Notes under the pieces: model-generated
The model's input: the letters and a program-made list of their open reading frames with translations, nothing else
The model's database searches: none
Told to the model about the DNA's origin: nothing
Part shown: positions 1-11,190 of the stretch, piece by piece
Position numbering within the stretch: position 1 is the first letter of the stretch
How the letters are laid out: every line of letters starts with the position of its first letter
NCBI GenBank assembly: GCA_016801885.1
Contig: CM028895.1
Location: forward strand, 13,292,001-13,356,000
Direction of reading: 5' to 3'
Source of the DNA: Toxotes chatareus
Lineage: Eukaryota; Chordata; Actinopteri; Toxotidae
Length of the DNA: 64,000 bases
Position numbers and translations under genes: made by a program

Positions 1-1989
1 TCGCTCTTTTAACTCCCCATCTCCACCCATCCATTAACGCCACCCCTCTCCTCTCCTGCTTTGTAATGTTGACGAGGTGCAATATCTTTGCTCTCCTCCT
101 TGACATTGATTCCAGTGATTTAAATCCTCCAAGTCATGACACAAATTACCTGTAATTTACAGCCACCCCTCCATTTCACTCATAATATGCTCCAGTGAGA
201 ATTCAATGTTCCTTCTGTCTCTTTCTCGTTTGCCCCCCCCTCTGTTCCTTGCTCTTTGTTCTCCTTTTCTCTCTCTCAGTCTCCTTGCGCTTGTACCTTT
301 ACTGCATTACGATTTATGGCCCTGGCTGTTCCTTGTATCAAAAAGAAAGCCTATGCAAGCACAGAGTGAACTCTGACAAAGTCTAACACCCTTCTTTTGA
401 ATGGGTGCTGGGATGTAAAACTGAAAATGAAGTGTCAGCTCTGCCACTTAAATAGACAAAGGCTGGATCCATCAATACTCAGCAAAAGATAATGTTGGCA
501 TACATCACAAGAAAGGCCTATTTTACTGTAATACCCAAGGTATTTGTTCGCTCTCTGGTTTGAAACACTCCCTAAATTGATCGGCTTCTCCTCAAAAGCG
601 CCTCAACACGAAAGAAAATGTTTTAACTTGGCACTTTTTGAAGGATACTGTCAACTTTTGGGGAGAGGGGGTTTTATCCTTCTTCTGTCATCTGCTGAAA
701 AGTTAAAAGCAATTTGCTGGTTGATTCAACTTGTGACAGCGTAAATCCGGACTATTGTTTCCCCCTAAGGAGAAAATTTAAGAGTGCATCAAAAAAGCAT
801 CCTCTCAGAGGCATTTTATCTCAAACTTGGGGATTGCTTGGAAGGAGAAAAAAGGGGGTTGGATTGTGTCACAAACCAGTGAGTGGAAAATGTCCCTTGT
901 CACTTTAGTGTCTGCAGGTAGAAGCCTTGCAGATGTGGCACTTCAAGAATGGAGGTTCCAATCACCTCTGAAATGGAATTATAGAGTACTTCACAGCTCA
1001 GTGGCATTTGAATGCTTTCGGCAGTATGCCACAAAGCGAAGGAGGCTTAGACAGCTAGAAAATGATACAGACACCCGGACTATAGACACAAAGAAACTGA
1101 GGCATGCACATTAAGTATTCTTGGTGCCTCTCTAACCCTTTCTTCTCTGTTTGCTGTTCCCATAACACACAGTCTGTCTCTCTTCCTTTTGTCTGTTCTA
1201 TTTTTCTCTCTTTCGCCAAACTGCAGTATTTCAAACCTGGATTGAGACCTAATGAAGTTCACAGTCATGGCGCTGAGGGAGATGATATCTGGGGAAGAAG
1301 TGAGTAGTGGAACTTCTGTGATGGAGAATATATACTGTAGATTTGTTAGTTTAGGTGACCATCGTCAGTGTGTAAAATACACTTTTTTCGTCAGAAAATC
1401 TTCCAGAGACTGAATCATCAAAATGTCTTCAATGTTTCTTTTGACCGATGAAAATGCTATAAAAAATCCTCAAGGCTCTGGCAATCCTCTGACCTTCAAG
1501 TACTGATTAAAAGAAAATATGTGAGAGTTAAAAAAAAATATTACACCGCAGAGATGGAGACACAGCAATGGTGAAGCATGATCAAAGATGAACAGAAGAA
1601 AAGAGAAAAAGCTCAGTTAAACTGTCAGTGTTACAGAATGGCTACAATACAGTGAATCTAACTGGCCCGTTTAAATGATAATGAATTTGGGATTTGTGGT
1701 CGAGCTTGGCTCACAAAATCCACAAAAACAGTCCAAAATTAGACCCTCTGACTCTCCGCCGGTCAGTCAGAACTGAAGAAGCCTCTTGGATGAGACTTGT
1801 CCGGCTGCCCTCAATTCAACTCTTCTTGAATAACCATGACCTAGATCACTGAGAATCTTTACAGACAGTAAACAAAACACTTGACATTTCTATTTTCATT
1901 TTGTGTTGACCTGCAAACAAAGAAAAATTACAAAGGAGCCTACATTATGTCTGCATTCAGTCAGTGTGGGCCTTGTTTATGACAACATC
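1..1989. other. Intergenic or intronic sequence, no recognised gene
   Basis: No frame in this stretch resembles a protein family I know. A modest open frame (about 887-1114, plus strand) follows a CAG acceptor-like site and ends in a basic stretch, but it has no recognisable motif. The only exon-like feature is the 73-base segment at 1227-1299, listed separately. The sequence left of that exon is rich in C and T, which is what gives the exon a good polypyrimidine tract. Confidence 0.5.
1227..1299 (+). other. Candidate orphan exon with good splice sites
   Basis: A long pyrimidine-rich run (about 1170-1217) leads to CTGCAG at 1221-1226, and the segment ends at a strong donor, AA|GTGAGT, at 1300. 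The 73 bases between are open in only one of three frames (24 codons, start YFKPGL, end DDIWGR); the other two frames hit stops. I do not recognise the peptide and no partner exon was found nearby. It could be a coding exon of a neighbouring gene, a non-coding RNA exon or chance. An open frame this short is weak evidence by itself. Confidence 0.2.
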
Positions 1990-2135
1990 TTGTCATGGGG
2001 TTACTCCAGCTGCACTACTCAGACCACAACCATCTTCAAACTCAGCCTTCATTTTGATCTCAAATACACACCTGTACAGTTTCATGACTGCATCGTTTAT
2101 AGTTGTGATGCTATCACAGTGACAAAATTTGAATA

Positions 2136-2174
2136 GAGACAGACAGACAGACAGACAGGCAGGCAGGCAGGCAG
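2136..2174. repeat. Compound tetranucleotide microsatellite (GACA)n(GGCA)n
   Basis: About five GACA units are followed by about four GGCA units. The array sits inside repeat family A at the point where copy 2 (about 24515) has only a short ACAGACAGACA, suggesting the array grew from that seed. Confidence 0.9.
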
Positions 2175-2660
2175 ATGAGACAGAGACACCTGCCAAAGTA
2201 CTCAAAAATACCTCTGTGGTAGTTCATGCTTCAGTAGGTGTCTCTAGGACCATGTTTTTCCATGATGACAAACACTTACACACAGACTCACAAGGTGAAA
2301 GTTATCACCCCTGTCACAGCTGATAACTACAGAAACTGCATTATTTTTCTCATCAAAGTTTTATGTGGATGAAATCTTTTGATATGCCTCTTTAATTTTG
2401 CATGATTTCATTATTCCTCTCAAAAGTTGGTTGTTTATTGACCTATAGATATTGTTTCTGGTTTATTAAAGTTAATTTGATGCATAGTTCTGTGTAGTTA
2501 GATGTATTAAAGTGATGAAACCTCACAGGTCAATAGCTGGCAGACCTGCACTTTCATTGCACTTAAAGTATGGCAGCAATACTACAGATCAGGATTTCAC
2601 CTTTTACGTTCGACAACTCCAATAGCTTTCTGTCTGAATAGTGGTTGATTGAATTGCTGA

Positions 2661-2682
2661 TGTGTGTGTGTGTGTGTGTGTG
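2661..2682. repeat. (TG)11 microsatellite
   Basis: A perfect TG dinucleotide run within the extra segment that separates the two halves of repeat family A copy 1. Confidence 0.9.
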
Positions 2683-2835
2683 GGCTCTGAGTGAAAAAGG
2701 GAATGAATAGAGTTGGGGTGTTCATTACCACTTGCAACAGTGATCAACTACTGAGTACTCATGGGTCAGCAAGTCAGCATGTTGGTGTGCGTCGCAGCTG
2801 CTATGATCCCATCACAAGATGGTCTCTAGTTGCTA

Positions 2836-4721
2836 TTGTGAGTCTTGGGTTTCTTCACATACACACACACATGCTCACACACATACACAACTTTAATCTC
2901 CATCGAACATTTTGCCCCTGCCTGATATTGTGTTTTTTACTGCCAGCAATCAAGCTCTGTGGACAGCCAGAGCTGGTTTCAGCACTAAAGGGACTGAAGT
3001 GACCGTTCAGTTTAGGTTTTTAGTATTCTGCTGTTGTGGTCAAAGGTAAAAGCTCAGTGTCGGTGTAATTTTTACTTGGCATTTCTACGATATGTATTTC
3101 ATAATGAGCCATAGCACTTTATCCTTAATCCATTTGTAAAATCGTTCTGCTGTAAATCATAATCTTTTAGAGATATCTCTAGACCGATGGTAGAAGCCAG
3201 TGTTGAACTGGCCTTGTGCCCTGGCTTTACTTTTTGCTTATAGCTAAGTGTCGAATTCCATCGCCATTTCTTCACCATTTCAGTGTAGGAGCGATGGAAA
3301 AAAATAGCAAGTCTCCTCAGAGCTGACTCATCTGACCCTTGCACCAGCCACAGGCTCCGCACTGCTCTTCACTTTGCTCCCGACTCACTCCGACTGAGAT
3401 TTTAATTACTCAGTGTCATGGATTCTCTCAGGAAAGGCATATGGTGACCCGTCAGGAGGACTTAATGAATGGTGAGCGGGTGCATGAGGTATGAGGGTTT
3501 GGGGTTGTGGGGGTGTCATCCATGCTGATCAGCTGAAACTTCACCTTCCAGCTGCTGTGGATGCAAAGGACTGTGCAGGTGCATTGTAAGAGATTCATGA
3601 AGCATGCAGGAAAAAAACGTATATTTAACAACAATAATATTTTGGATGTCACTTTTAGTTAATATATTAACAAATCTTTAATAATGCATGATGTATGATT
3701 CGGTTTCACCCATGTTAAAGGGTGTGATTCTACACTTTTTGAACTGGTTCAGTAAAAAGTGTGATGGCACAGTCAGACCAGCTAAAAGACCTGAGCTTTG
3801 ACTTTATGCAAAGCAGACAGATACACTGTAATATCTATTCTGAGGAAGCACAAAATGTCGAGCTGGGCTTTCGGTTGTCAGGGTGGTAAATGCCTCTGCC
3901 AGACTATAGAATTCCATTATATTTGTCATATCTGTTCATGATGTCAACCCCGAAAGTTAAAGGGCCCCTAGCATTACCCAAGATGCAGCTGACTTCATTT
4001 TCTTCTCGGAAACACAAATGGGACATTTCTTCTCCAGAGAAGCAAAAAAAAAAGAAGCAGCAGGGCCCTGCGTGGAGAATATAAAGTATCTGAATGTAAG
4101 ATAGCATTTCACTCAAGACTATGCTGTCAACTGTATATGTCCCACACTCAAAATAATTTAGATGCTTATTAAAATTAATGATAAAACAGTAATAGGTCTG
4201 TCAAATTAACCTTATTTTGGACATCTGAACCTAATGCAAGTTTAGCTCTACAAAATATCTTCTCCTCTTTTCACACTAAAGTTATTCCTCTGTTGCTGCT
4301 CACACATACAAAAACCCAAACCTTGCTACAAGTCTTGTAGGATATTGAACACGCTCCTTTTCACAAACTTAACAACTCGAGGTGAAGAATGGTTAACCAG
4401 AGGACAATAAAAGTTTTAGTGAACAATAAAACACAGAAGAAAGAAAAAAAAAGTTCTCCAGTAACATGCAGAACACAGGAAAGGTTTCGATTGGCAGTTA
4501 ATGTGGATTGCAGCACATTTTAAGCTTGGCACTTTTCCCAGTCCAAGCCTTATCTGTGTTCCTCATGCCACTAAGTGTCTGTACTTGTATTCACATTTTC
4601 TCACTATTCTGCAATCGACTGCCTTTTTCCACTGTTTTCTGTGGATTCTTGATTATATATAAATATATTTTTGCCTTGCCAATGTCGGCCTGTCGGTTGG
4701 TTGATCCATCACTGGTCCAGG
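2836..4721. other. Non-coding sequence, no recognised feature
   Basis: A short CA-rich patch lies at 2860-2886. Otherwise there are only short chance open frames on both strands, without domain motifs or paired splice sites. I see no RNA gene. Confidence 0.5.
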
Positions 4722-4950
4722 TTGAAATATCTTAAACTATTGGATGTATTACTATGACAGATTGTACAGATATTGATGGCTATCAGACAATGTACCCTAA
4801 TGGCTTTTGTGATTGCTTTTTTTTCCCTTTAATGCCACAATGAGGTTTAAATCTGTGATCCTCAACTGTGCTTTGTGCTCAGTGCCAATTATCAAATGCT
4901 TAATTAATGATGATGAACATTGTAAACATTCCTATAGCAGCAGACAAGTG
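4722..4950 (-). repeat. Dispersed repeat family B, reverse-oriented copy
   Basis: Read on the minus strand, this segment resembles 25690-25990. The plus-strand text from 4724 (AAATATCTTAAACTATTGG, then ATGTATTACTATGACAG, then TTGTACAG) matches the reverse complement of about 25870-25920. ATGCCACAATGAGGTTT (4833-4849) pairs with the CCTCATGGTGGCA block at 25828. It resembles a repeat I know from perciform genomes that carries CATGGCAATCCATCC. Divergence is high and the ends are approximate. Confidence 0.5.
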
Positions 4951-6314
4951 GTACTCTATGCATACAGCCTTTTGACTTAGGTTGCATGCTTTCATGTTAC
5001 AGTATGTGTGGTTTCTTGGTTACACACATCAGGGACATACAGTACAAAAAGCACCATATACTTCATGCTCACAATTAATTTCTTTCCTTATAAAACCTCC
5101 AAATTCGTGGTTGTAACTCATGGGCTCAGGAGGTTTGTATTCTGTTATGTCTAGATTGTAGAACAAGGTATTTCGTATCAAAAGAACATTTATTTGCTTT
5201 TGTTGGAATGTTCTGTGCTCAATGCAATTATGTATGCATAATTACCTCCTGCAACATGATGGATTTCACAGCTCGCATTTTACAGCGTGTGGGCTAATGC
5301 AAGCTGACAGGACCAATTCCTCTTCATTAAACTGTTCCAACATTCTCAGTGACACAAGATGCTCAGGTTCACATGATAGCAGAAAACACACGAACCAGCA
5401 CCACTCTTCATTAACAACGAACAAGACATTCCAGTATAGAAACACCTTCTATCCTGCCAACAGTATCCTCCAAAACAGAGGACTCCAGACTTTCATCATA
5501 GGGACAGATGTTGACAGCCAGCTTCTTTAATCCAAGCACAGTGAAGCATATTTGCCAAAATGTTTCAGCAGCGTCACATGTTGGCAACTGTGACAACAAA
5601 CCTTACTGTCATAGTGGATGCATCTGTGAACCCGCAGCAGTCGAAGCACTGCTCTCTGAAGATAAGTGATAGTCACAGTCCCTTTACAGAGCAAAAAAAA
5701 AAACGGTCTGTCGGATATGATGTGTACGGAGTGTGTTGTGGTGTAACATGACAATTGACAAAACGGGAATTTGGATCATTTTGTGTATAAATATCTTTAT
5801 ATACCACATGTAAGAGTATAAAACTGTGTGTGTGTGTTCACTACTGGTTTTCAAGTCTGTGAATCCCTGGTATAGTTGATTAGCTTTATAGACGATATGT
5901 GGGTGTGTACCACTACCAGCAACATCCATGGTGTGTACGTTCATGCTTGTTTGCATCTGAATAGGTGAGTTTAAGGTAACATGGTTAGTTACATTAAAGC
6001 TCTACATCACAGATGGTTTAGTGTATGCATTGTGAAGTATATACATACCCTTTTTTGTAGCTCATCCTGTGGCGGCGTGTTGGTGGGTTGGTAATTGAGG
6101 GATGTGGAGGTTAGAGACAAGGCCCCTTTGGAAATCCCCAGCAGATCGGCCATTATCCCTCGCTGAGGATTGGATAGCTGCTCCACTGCTGACATTTCCA
6201 TTTATATCTGTCACGTTTGGATCCAGAGAAACACAAAGAGAGCGAGGCAAAGAGAGAAAGGAAGGAGGAGACAGTTGTTTTAAGGCTTGTTTATGGCTGT
6301 AAACAAAATGTTTG

Positions 6315-6409
<95 letters not shown>

Positions 6410-7074
6410 CCAAGAATAGACTGGGGACTTATAAGTACTGTACAGTACTGATGTGCAATCATTGGAGTCAACAGTTAAATGGCCCCAGTGAGACTAAGGA
6501 ATGGAATTAATAGGAATGGACATTGCATATTTTTGTCTTTTTGTTGATAGTATTTGAAGAAAAAAAATATTTGGGGTCGTCTGGGCATGTGGTAGCTCAA
6601 GAGAAACGATCAGGTGATCTCTCTCTGATGCATTTAAATTAAACTTTGTGAGTTCAATAAAGAATTAGGTTTGTACTGCATGGTTCAAGGCATGGATTAT
6701 ATTAGAAATTTAGTCTAGAAAGTTGATAAGCAGGAATCCAGATAGATTTATTTTATATTAAAACTTAGATTTTGACTGTGAAATATTTGAAAAGCTTCAC
6801 GCTTCCTGTATTCTCTGACTGCTGCCAAACGCATATTGTATTGAGTTGTGACAAACCACCTCAGAATGATTAATGTAATGAAAATACTGTCATTACCACC
6901 ATTATAAAACATCACCTGCAGATGTGCGACTTTATAGATTGGTACTCTGTTAAAGGCAATTTAAAGCTGTGACGCTTCAACAACTTGCCAAGAAAAAAAC
7001 ATGCTTTAGCTGCTAATGCAGTTGGATAATGTTCATTTATGTCTTTAGGTCTTCTGTGCCAGACTTGTGTTGTT
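4951..7074. other. Non-coding sequence with one long microsatellite
   Basis: Apart from the (GT)n run at 6317-6407 I see no gene or structured element. Open frames over the GT run encode only alternating Cys-Val or Thr-His and are artefacts of the repeat. Confidence 0.5.
6317..6407. repeat. (GT)45 microsatellite
   Basis: An uninterrupted GT/CA dinucleotide run of about 91 bases, among the longest simple repeats in the window. Such alternating purine-pyrimidine tracts are often length-polymorphic and can adopt Z-DNA; neither is shown here. Confidence 0.97.
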
Positions 7075-7545
7075 CATGAATAATTTGTTCAAAAGAGCAA
7101 ATCTTTTGGGTGAAAGAAGTGAACTGAGTCACTTCCTGAAACCATCAGTTTATTTCCATTCTCTTAAGCTCTCAGTCAGTTGCGAGTGAACGTGAACGGG
7201 ACATATTCACTCACTCACTCAGTATGTGATTCAGTGATTTGCTCACTGAACGTACTACACTGTGAACGTGAGCCATTAGTGATATTCAGCCGCTCAAACA
7301 GGCACAGCAAGTTCAAGAGTATTGCCAAACTATACATCAGTTAAAAGGACGTAAAAGTCATTAAAACCAACCACTTCCAATGCTCAGCGAGAAACTTTTA
7401 AAATATCAAGAATTATAAAAGGAGTTTGGTGTGTTTGTCAAAGGGACAGCACCTCAGTTCAGTGAGCAGGGCTATGCAGTCGGTGCTCCAGTCAAGCACT
7501 GAACGATTTGGTGAGCAAATCTTTTGAACAAATCTTTTTAATGAT
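7075..7545. mobile_element. Possible MITE-like element with short terminal inverted repeats
   Basis: The left end (7082-7107) has ATTTGTTCAAAAGAGCAAATC. The right end (7505-7534) has GAGCAAATCTTTTGAACAAATC, whose reverse complement shares ATTTGTTCAAAAGA with the left. The interior holds repeated TCACTCACTCACTCAG, GTGAACG and CACTGAACGA motifs of the kind I associate with short non-autonomous fish DNA transposons. There is no transposase frame. Target-site duplications were not resolved, so the class is inferred. Confidence 0.45.
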
Positions 7546-8694
7546 CTTAATCTAGTGATTCAGGACACTGAAAAGAACTGCTTCCAACATCAATATTCTG
7601 GGCTAACAAATGCAATGCCTGCTGTTCGTTACATCAGTGTGTAATTTCTTTGCATTTACATAAAAGCACTCCCAGAGAGACTTTTAACAGCACAATTTCT
7701 CCAACTGTTTCTCCAAAATGTAAAATCCTTTGCATTTAGAGAGATAATTGCGTGCTTCAAGGTGACAAGCAATCATAAGTATAGGGGAAACAATTAAATG
7801 AAGGAAGAAGAGGAGGAGAGGAAGAAAAATCTATGCAGTAACTTTAGAGTGCGATCGGTGTGCCAGTATTTTTTAAAGTAAACTAAAATGATGCACTTAA
7901 GGTATACCTTAGTCCTTTTCTGAACGTTGAATTGGTTTATAAAAAGAAAAAAAAGAGAAATGAATAACTAACCCTCCTCTATGAATATTTAAAATCTACA
8001 GCATTTCTAGGCCCTTCTTCTCCCTTCAACAATCTTAGCCAGTCTGAGGGCAAAGGGATAGAGGGAAGATCAATCTGCCTCCCTAAGGAAGCAAAGGAGG
8101 TGAGAGGTCTGACACAGGTAAAAAAAACAAAACAAACAAACATCCAAACCAAAACAGTTGTAATTTATATGTGCCAGACACCCACGAGTCCTGAACGAGA
8201 GGATCTATCCACTTGTCTTGGAGTAAAAGGCCCATGGGATCAGCACAGTGGTAGGATGAATGAGGTGTTGTGCCTGACACCAAGAGATTCGGCTTAATAA
8301 ATGGTGTGCTTGATCTAGGGCTGGGTGTGCAATTGTATTTAGACAGTCTGATGAATTGGATACCGGGAGCTGCCCTCACTTTTTTCCTGAACAGAGGTGA
8401 TAATTCATGTCAGAAGGCTTGGTGTCGTCTTTAAACTGTAGGTTTTTCTGTTAGACCGGTAAGAGAGAGAGCTCTCACAGCACAGACTGGAATACTAATT
8501 AGTGTTCATTTTTCAGTGTATATTTGTAAAACTGAGGTGAAAAGTATTTACTAAAATTCAGTCTTGTCATCATAAAAATGTGCAAGACAAATAGACAGCA
8601 GAAGTGTTATTGCTTTTTTTAATTTCAGGTAATTCTCATCCATTGATCTGAGAGAACTGTGGCCAGCCAGTCCACAGTCTGTCTGTGTGTGTGT
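7546..8694. other. Non-coding sequence, no recognised feature
   Basis: Contains AG-rich patches (7800-7830, 7945-7965) and short chance frames only. A (GT)n run lies at 8684-8702 at the boundary with the reversed repeat family A fragment. Confidence 0.5.
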
Positions 8695-8775
8695 GTGTGT
8701 GTACAGATGTACAGGTGTGTAGTTGAGAGCAAAATGAAGGCAGAGTTTAAAGATCACCATTGTCTGGATTAACTA
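8695..8775 (-). repeat. Dispersed repeat family A, reversed fragment (copy 3)
   Basis: On the minus strand this reads CAGACAATGGTGATCTTTAA, CTCTGCCTTCATTTTG, then CTCAACTACACACCTGTACA. Copy 1 at about 2020-2080 has CAGACCACAACCATCTTCAA, CTCAGCCTTCATTTTG, then CTCAAATACACACCTGTACA. About 60 bases are clearly shared before the similarity runs into a GT microsatellite at 8684-8702. Confidence 0.65.
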
Positions 8776-10519
8776 ATATCTAACCACATAACTAAAACTG
8801 GAGTCTGAGTCATCTGGCATCATTTGAAATTGTTTAGAAATGTATTAAATGCTTGTACGAGATGATGATAGAAAGTATATAAAACATATGATTTCTGCTT
8901 GAAGCGGGATGGTCCATAGACTGAAACAGGATCATTGGCCACCTTTAACTGATCCCTCATGTGTGCTCAGTGGAAATGGATAAGTGCAAGTGACATTTCT
9001 TGCACTTAAATAAGAGCAAAGGAGGTTCATATTTAATATTTCATTCAATCAGCTGGACTGTTTTATTCTCCTTAATGTTCATATTATTGGATTAAATGAG
9101 ACAAAAGAATAATTGAAAAATGTATAATTGTACTTGCTACATTCCCCCATGTTTTCTTTTTTTCTTCAATGTTGGGTCTGTCATGCCCACCCTTAATGTG
9201 GTGAAGCTATAAATTGTGGACTGTTTCCTCAAGCAATATCTGCAGGATTGCAGACTTTTAGTGTGCATAAAGGGTTCAAAATGTCTTCAAGACAGCCATC
9301 TTGCACTTCGCACAGTGGGACATCCCTTAGCGCTCACACTGGAACGGACGTCAATGTCTGTGAGTCACTGAGTGCAGGCACTGAGACTGAGTAACTGAGT
9401 TTGTCTGCCATGCTGCTGGACTGTATAGGAGGGCTTCAGATGCATGAAACTGTGTGAGGTTCTTGCTTTAAGGCACATGGTAGAAGAGACCAGATTGTGC
9501 CCTGTTGCTATATTGCCTGAAACAACTAACCACATATCTCCATTTCATTTCTCTCCAGCAGGGAAAAGGAGTATGTGAAGGACAAAGTGTACTGGTCCAG
9601 GTATAGACTCTACAAAGGAAATAAATACAGTAAAATATATGTGAATGTTTGAACATGACTGTTTGGCATTTATACGTACATTATGTTTCTACTGTACATG
9701 TTCACCAGAGGGAAAAAAAAAAAACATGGGAGGTTGAGATGTTCCTCAAACTTCTGACCTCTGTCTCTACCTCCATTTTCTGGTCAATTTGACCAACAGT
9801 TCATTCACTAGATAATCAACAAAACAAACAGTTTACATGTTAGAATGCCAACTACAAACTGCAGCCAAAGTTTTTAAATGACCTTCAGTGTTGCATAAGA
9901 GACAAATCTATAATTTTGCCAAACCATATACAGGCAAAATCACAGCTTTATCTTTGTGTTCAGATGAAGCCTCAGTCAGGCTCAGTGCCCAGAAAAGCTT
10001 GTGAATGGGTGCTAGACAGAACTCGGAATGACTATGGCCATGCCAAATTACTACCTGGTTACAGACAAAACATGAAACAGTGCTTCTTGATTTGCGTGTG
10101 TCTCATACTGGATGCATAATGCATCAAGAGCATGAATAATTTACATAAACAAGTGGAAGGAATCTGTTTGGTGCTCTGCCAACCCTTTCCTCTTCTACTT
10201 CTACCTAAAAGGGTGCCTTTTTTTTCTTCTTTGTAAAAAAAAAACCAAAAAAAAAAAAAAAACCTCCATATTGGAGAGACAGATGGCAGGCTGGGTGAAA
10301 TTGAGTTTCCTATCCAAAATCACACTGTGATGGAAATGGAGGTTGCCATGGAAATCAGGAAGTGGAGCAATTTGTTGGACTCCCCTGAGAGGATGTGGTG
10401 GTCACTTGGCGGACTCTCACAAAGTCATTCACATCTGTAAATATTTCTGTACTTTTGTGTAGTTTTAAGATAAAGAATTGAAGCTGAGGGATTGTACTAA
10501 TTTCTTGTAAATAGCAGTA
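8776..10519. other. Non-coding sequence, no recognised feature
   Basis: Contains homopolymer A runs near 9711-9724 and 10226-10262 and short open frames without recognisable domains. No RNA gene or TIR element was identified. Confidence 0.5.
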
Positions 10520-11190
10520 GAAGTAACACTTTACATCTTGGTAATAAGGACGTTGGTATTAGGTTAATACTGTGGAGATGGTGATTACAGATGTGATAAC
10601 TTTGGAATATCTTATTATAAAGAATGACAAAATGGTAATATTGAGATTTAATTTCCATAATAGGGATATATGGGGCAAAACATGAGTATTCTGCTGGGAT
10701 GTAATAACATGATAATACTAGTATTTAATCTATTAAGGCAGGTAATATGTTGATGGAAAACAGGGGAATCAAGAATTAATAATATTCTAACGATAATTGT
10801 AACAATAATAAGTGATATTAGTTTCATGTTTTCACGGTTACTTGTTGGACAATATCAATGCAGTACCTTCCCATTCACAAGAAAGTTGCTGTGAAATATC
10901 TAATCATGGATCTGGAAAATGCTAATGCTGCTACCAAATTATTACTGACAAAATATTACACTGATATAACCTGATGAGCTAACTGTTACTCCATTCATTC
11001 TGTTATTATGTTTTGCCCCATAATTAGCTTCAGGTGTTTCTATCCATCATTTGCCCCACTCATATAACATCACATAAACCAAACCCCAATATTATCACCC
11101 GTGTCATTAATTACTTTCCTATGGCTTTACCCCATATTACCTTGTTACCTAAATATTACCCCCAAGAAATAGTAAAAGAGAATAAAAGCG
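10520..11190. mobile_element. Long imperfect inverted-repeat (foldback or MITE-like) element
   Basis: The left half is rich in GGTAATA-type words on the plus strand (10540-10760). The right half is rich in the complement TATTACC (11085-11165). The clearest pairing is TATGGGGCAAAACAT at 10670-10684 with ATGTTTTGCCCCATAA at about 11008-11023. Outer parts also pair loosely (for example GGTAATAAGG near 10540 with CCTTGTTACCTAAATATTACC near 11140). No protein is encoded. The centre (10760-10970) is AT-rich. I infer a non-autonomous palindromic element; ends and target duplications are not resolved. Confidence 0.5.

Larger units (their letters stand above)
1990..2835 (+). repeat. Dispersed repeat family A, copy 1 (interrupted)
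   Basis: The segment 1990-2310 aligns by eye with 24385-24630. Shared landmarks include TTTCATGACTGCATC, GTGACAAAATTTG, ACACCTGCCA, TAGGTGTCTC, AGGACCA and CCATGATGACA. A further shared block (ACTACTGAGTA, CATGGGTC, CATCACAAGATGG or close variants) lies at about 2745-2825 here and 24648-24728 in copy 2. The two blocks are about 430 bases further apart here, so this copy has an insertion or the other has a deletion. No coding capacity is seen. The element class is unknown. Confidence 0.65.

Noticed and set aside
6280..6510. Open frames on both strands across the GT run (Cys-Val or Thr-His repeats)
   Set aside because: Pure products of a dinucleotide microsatellite.
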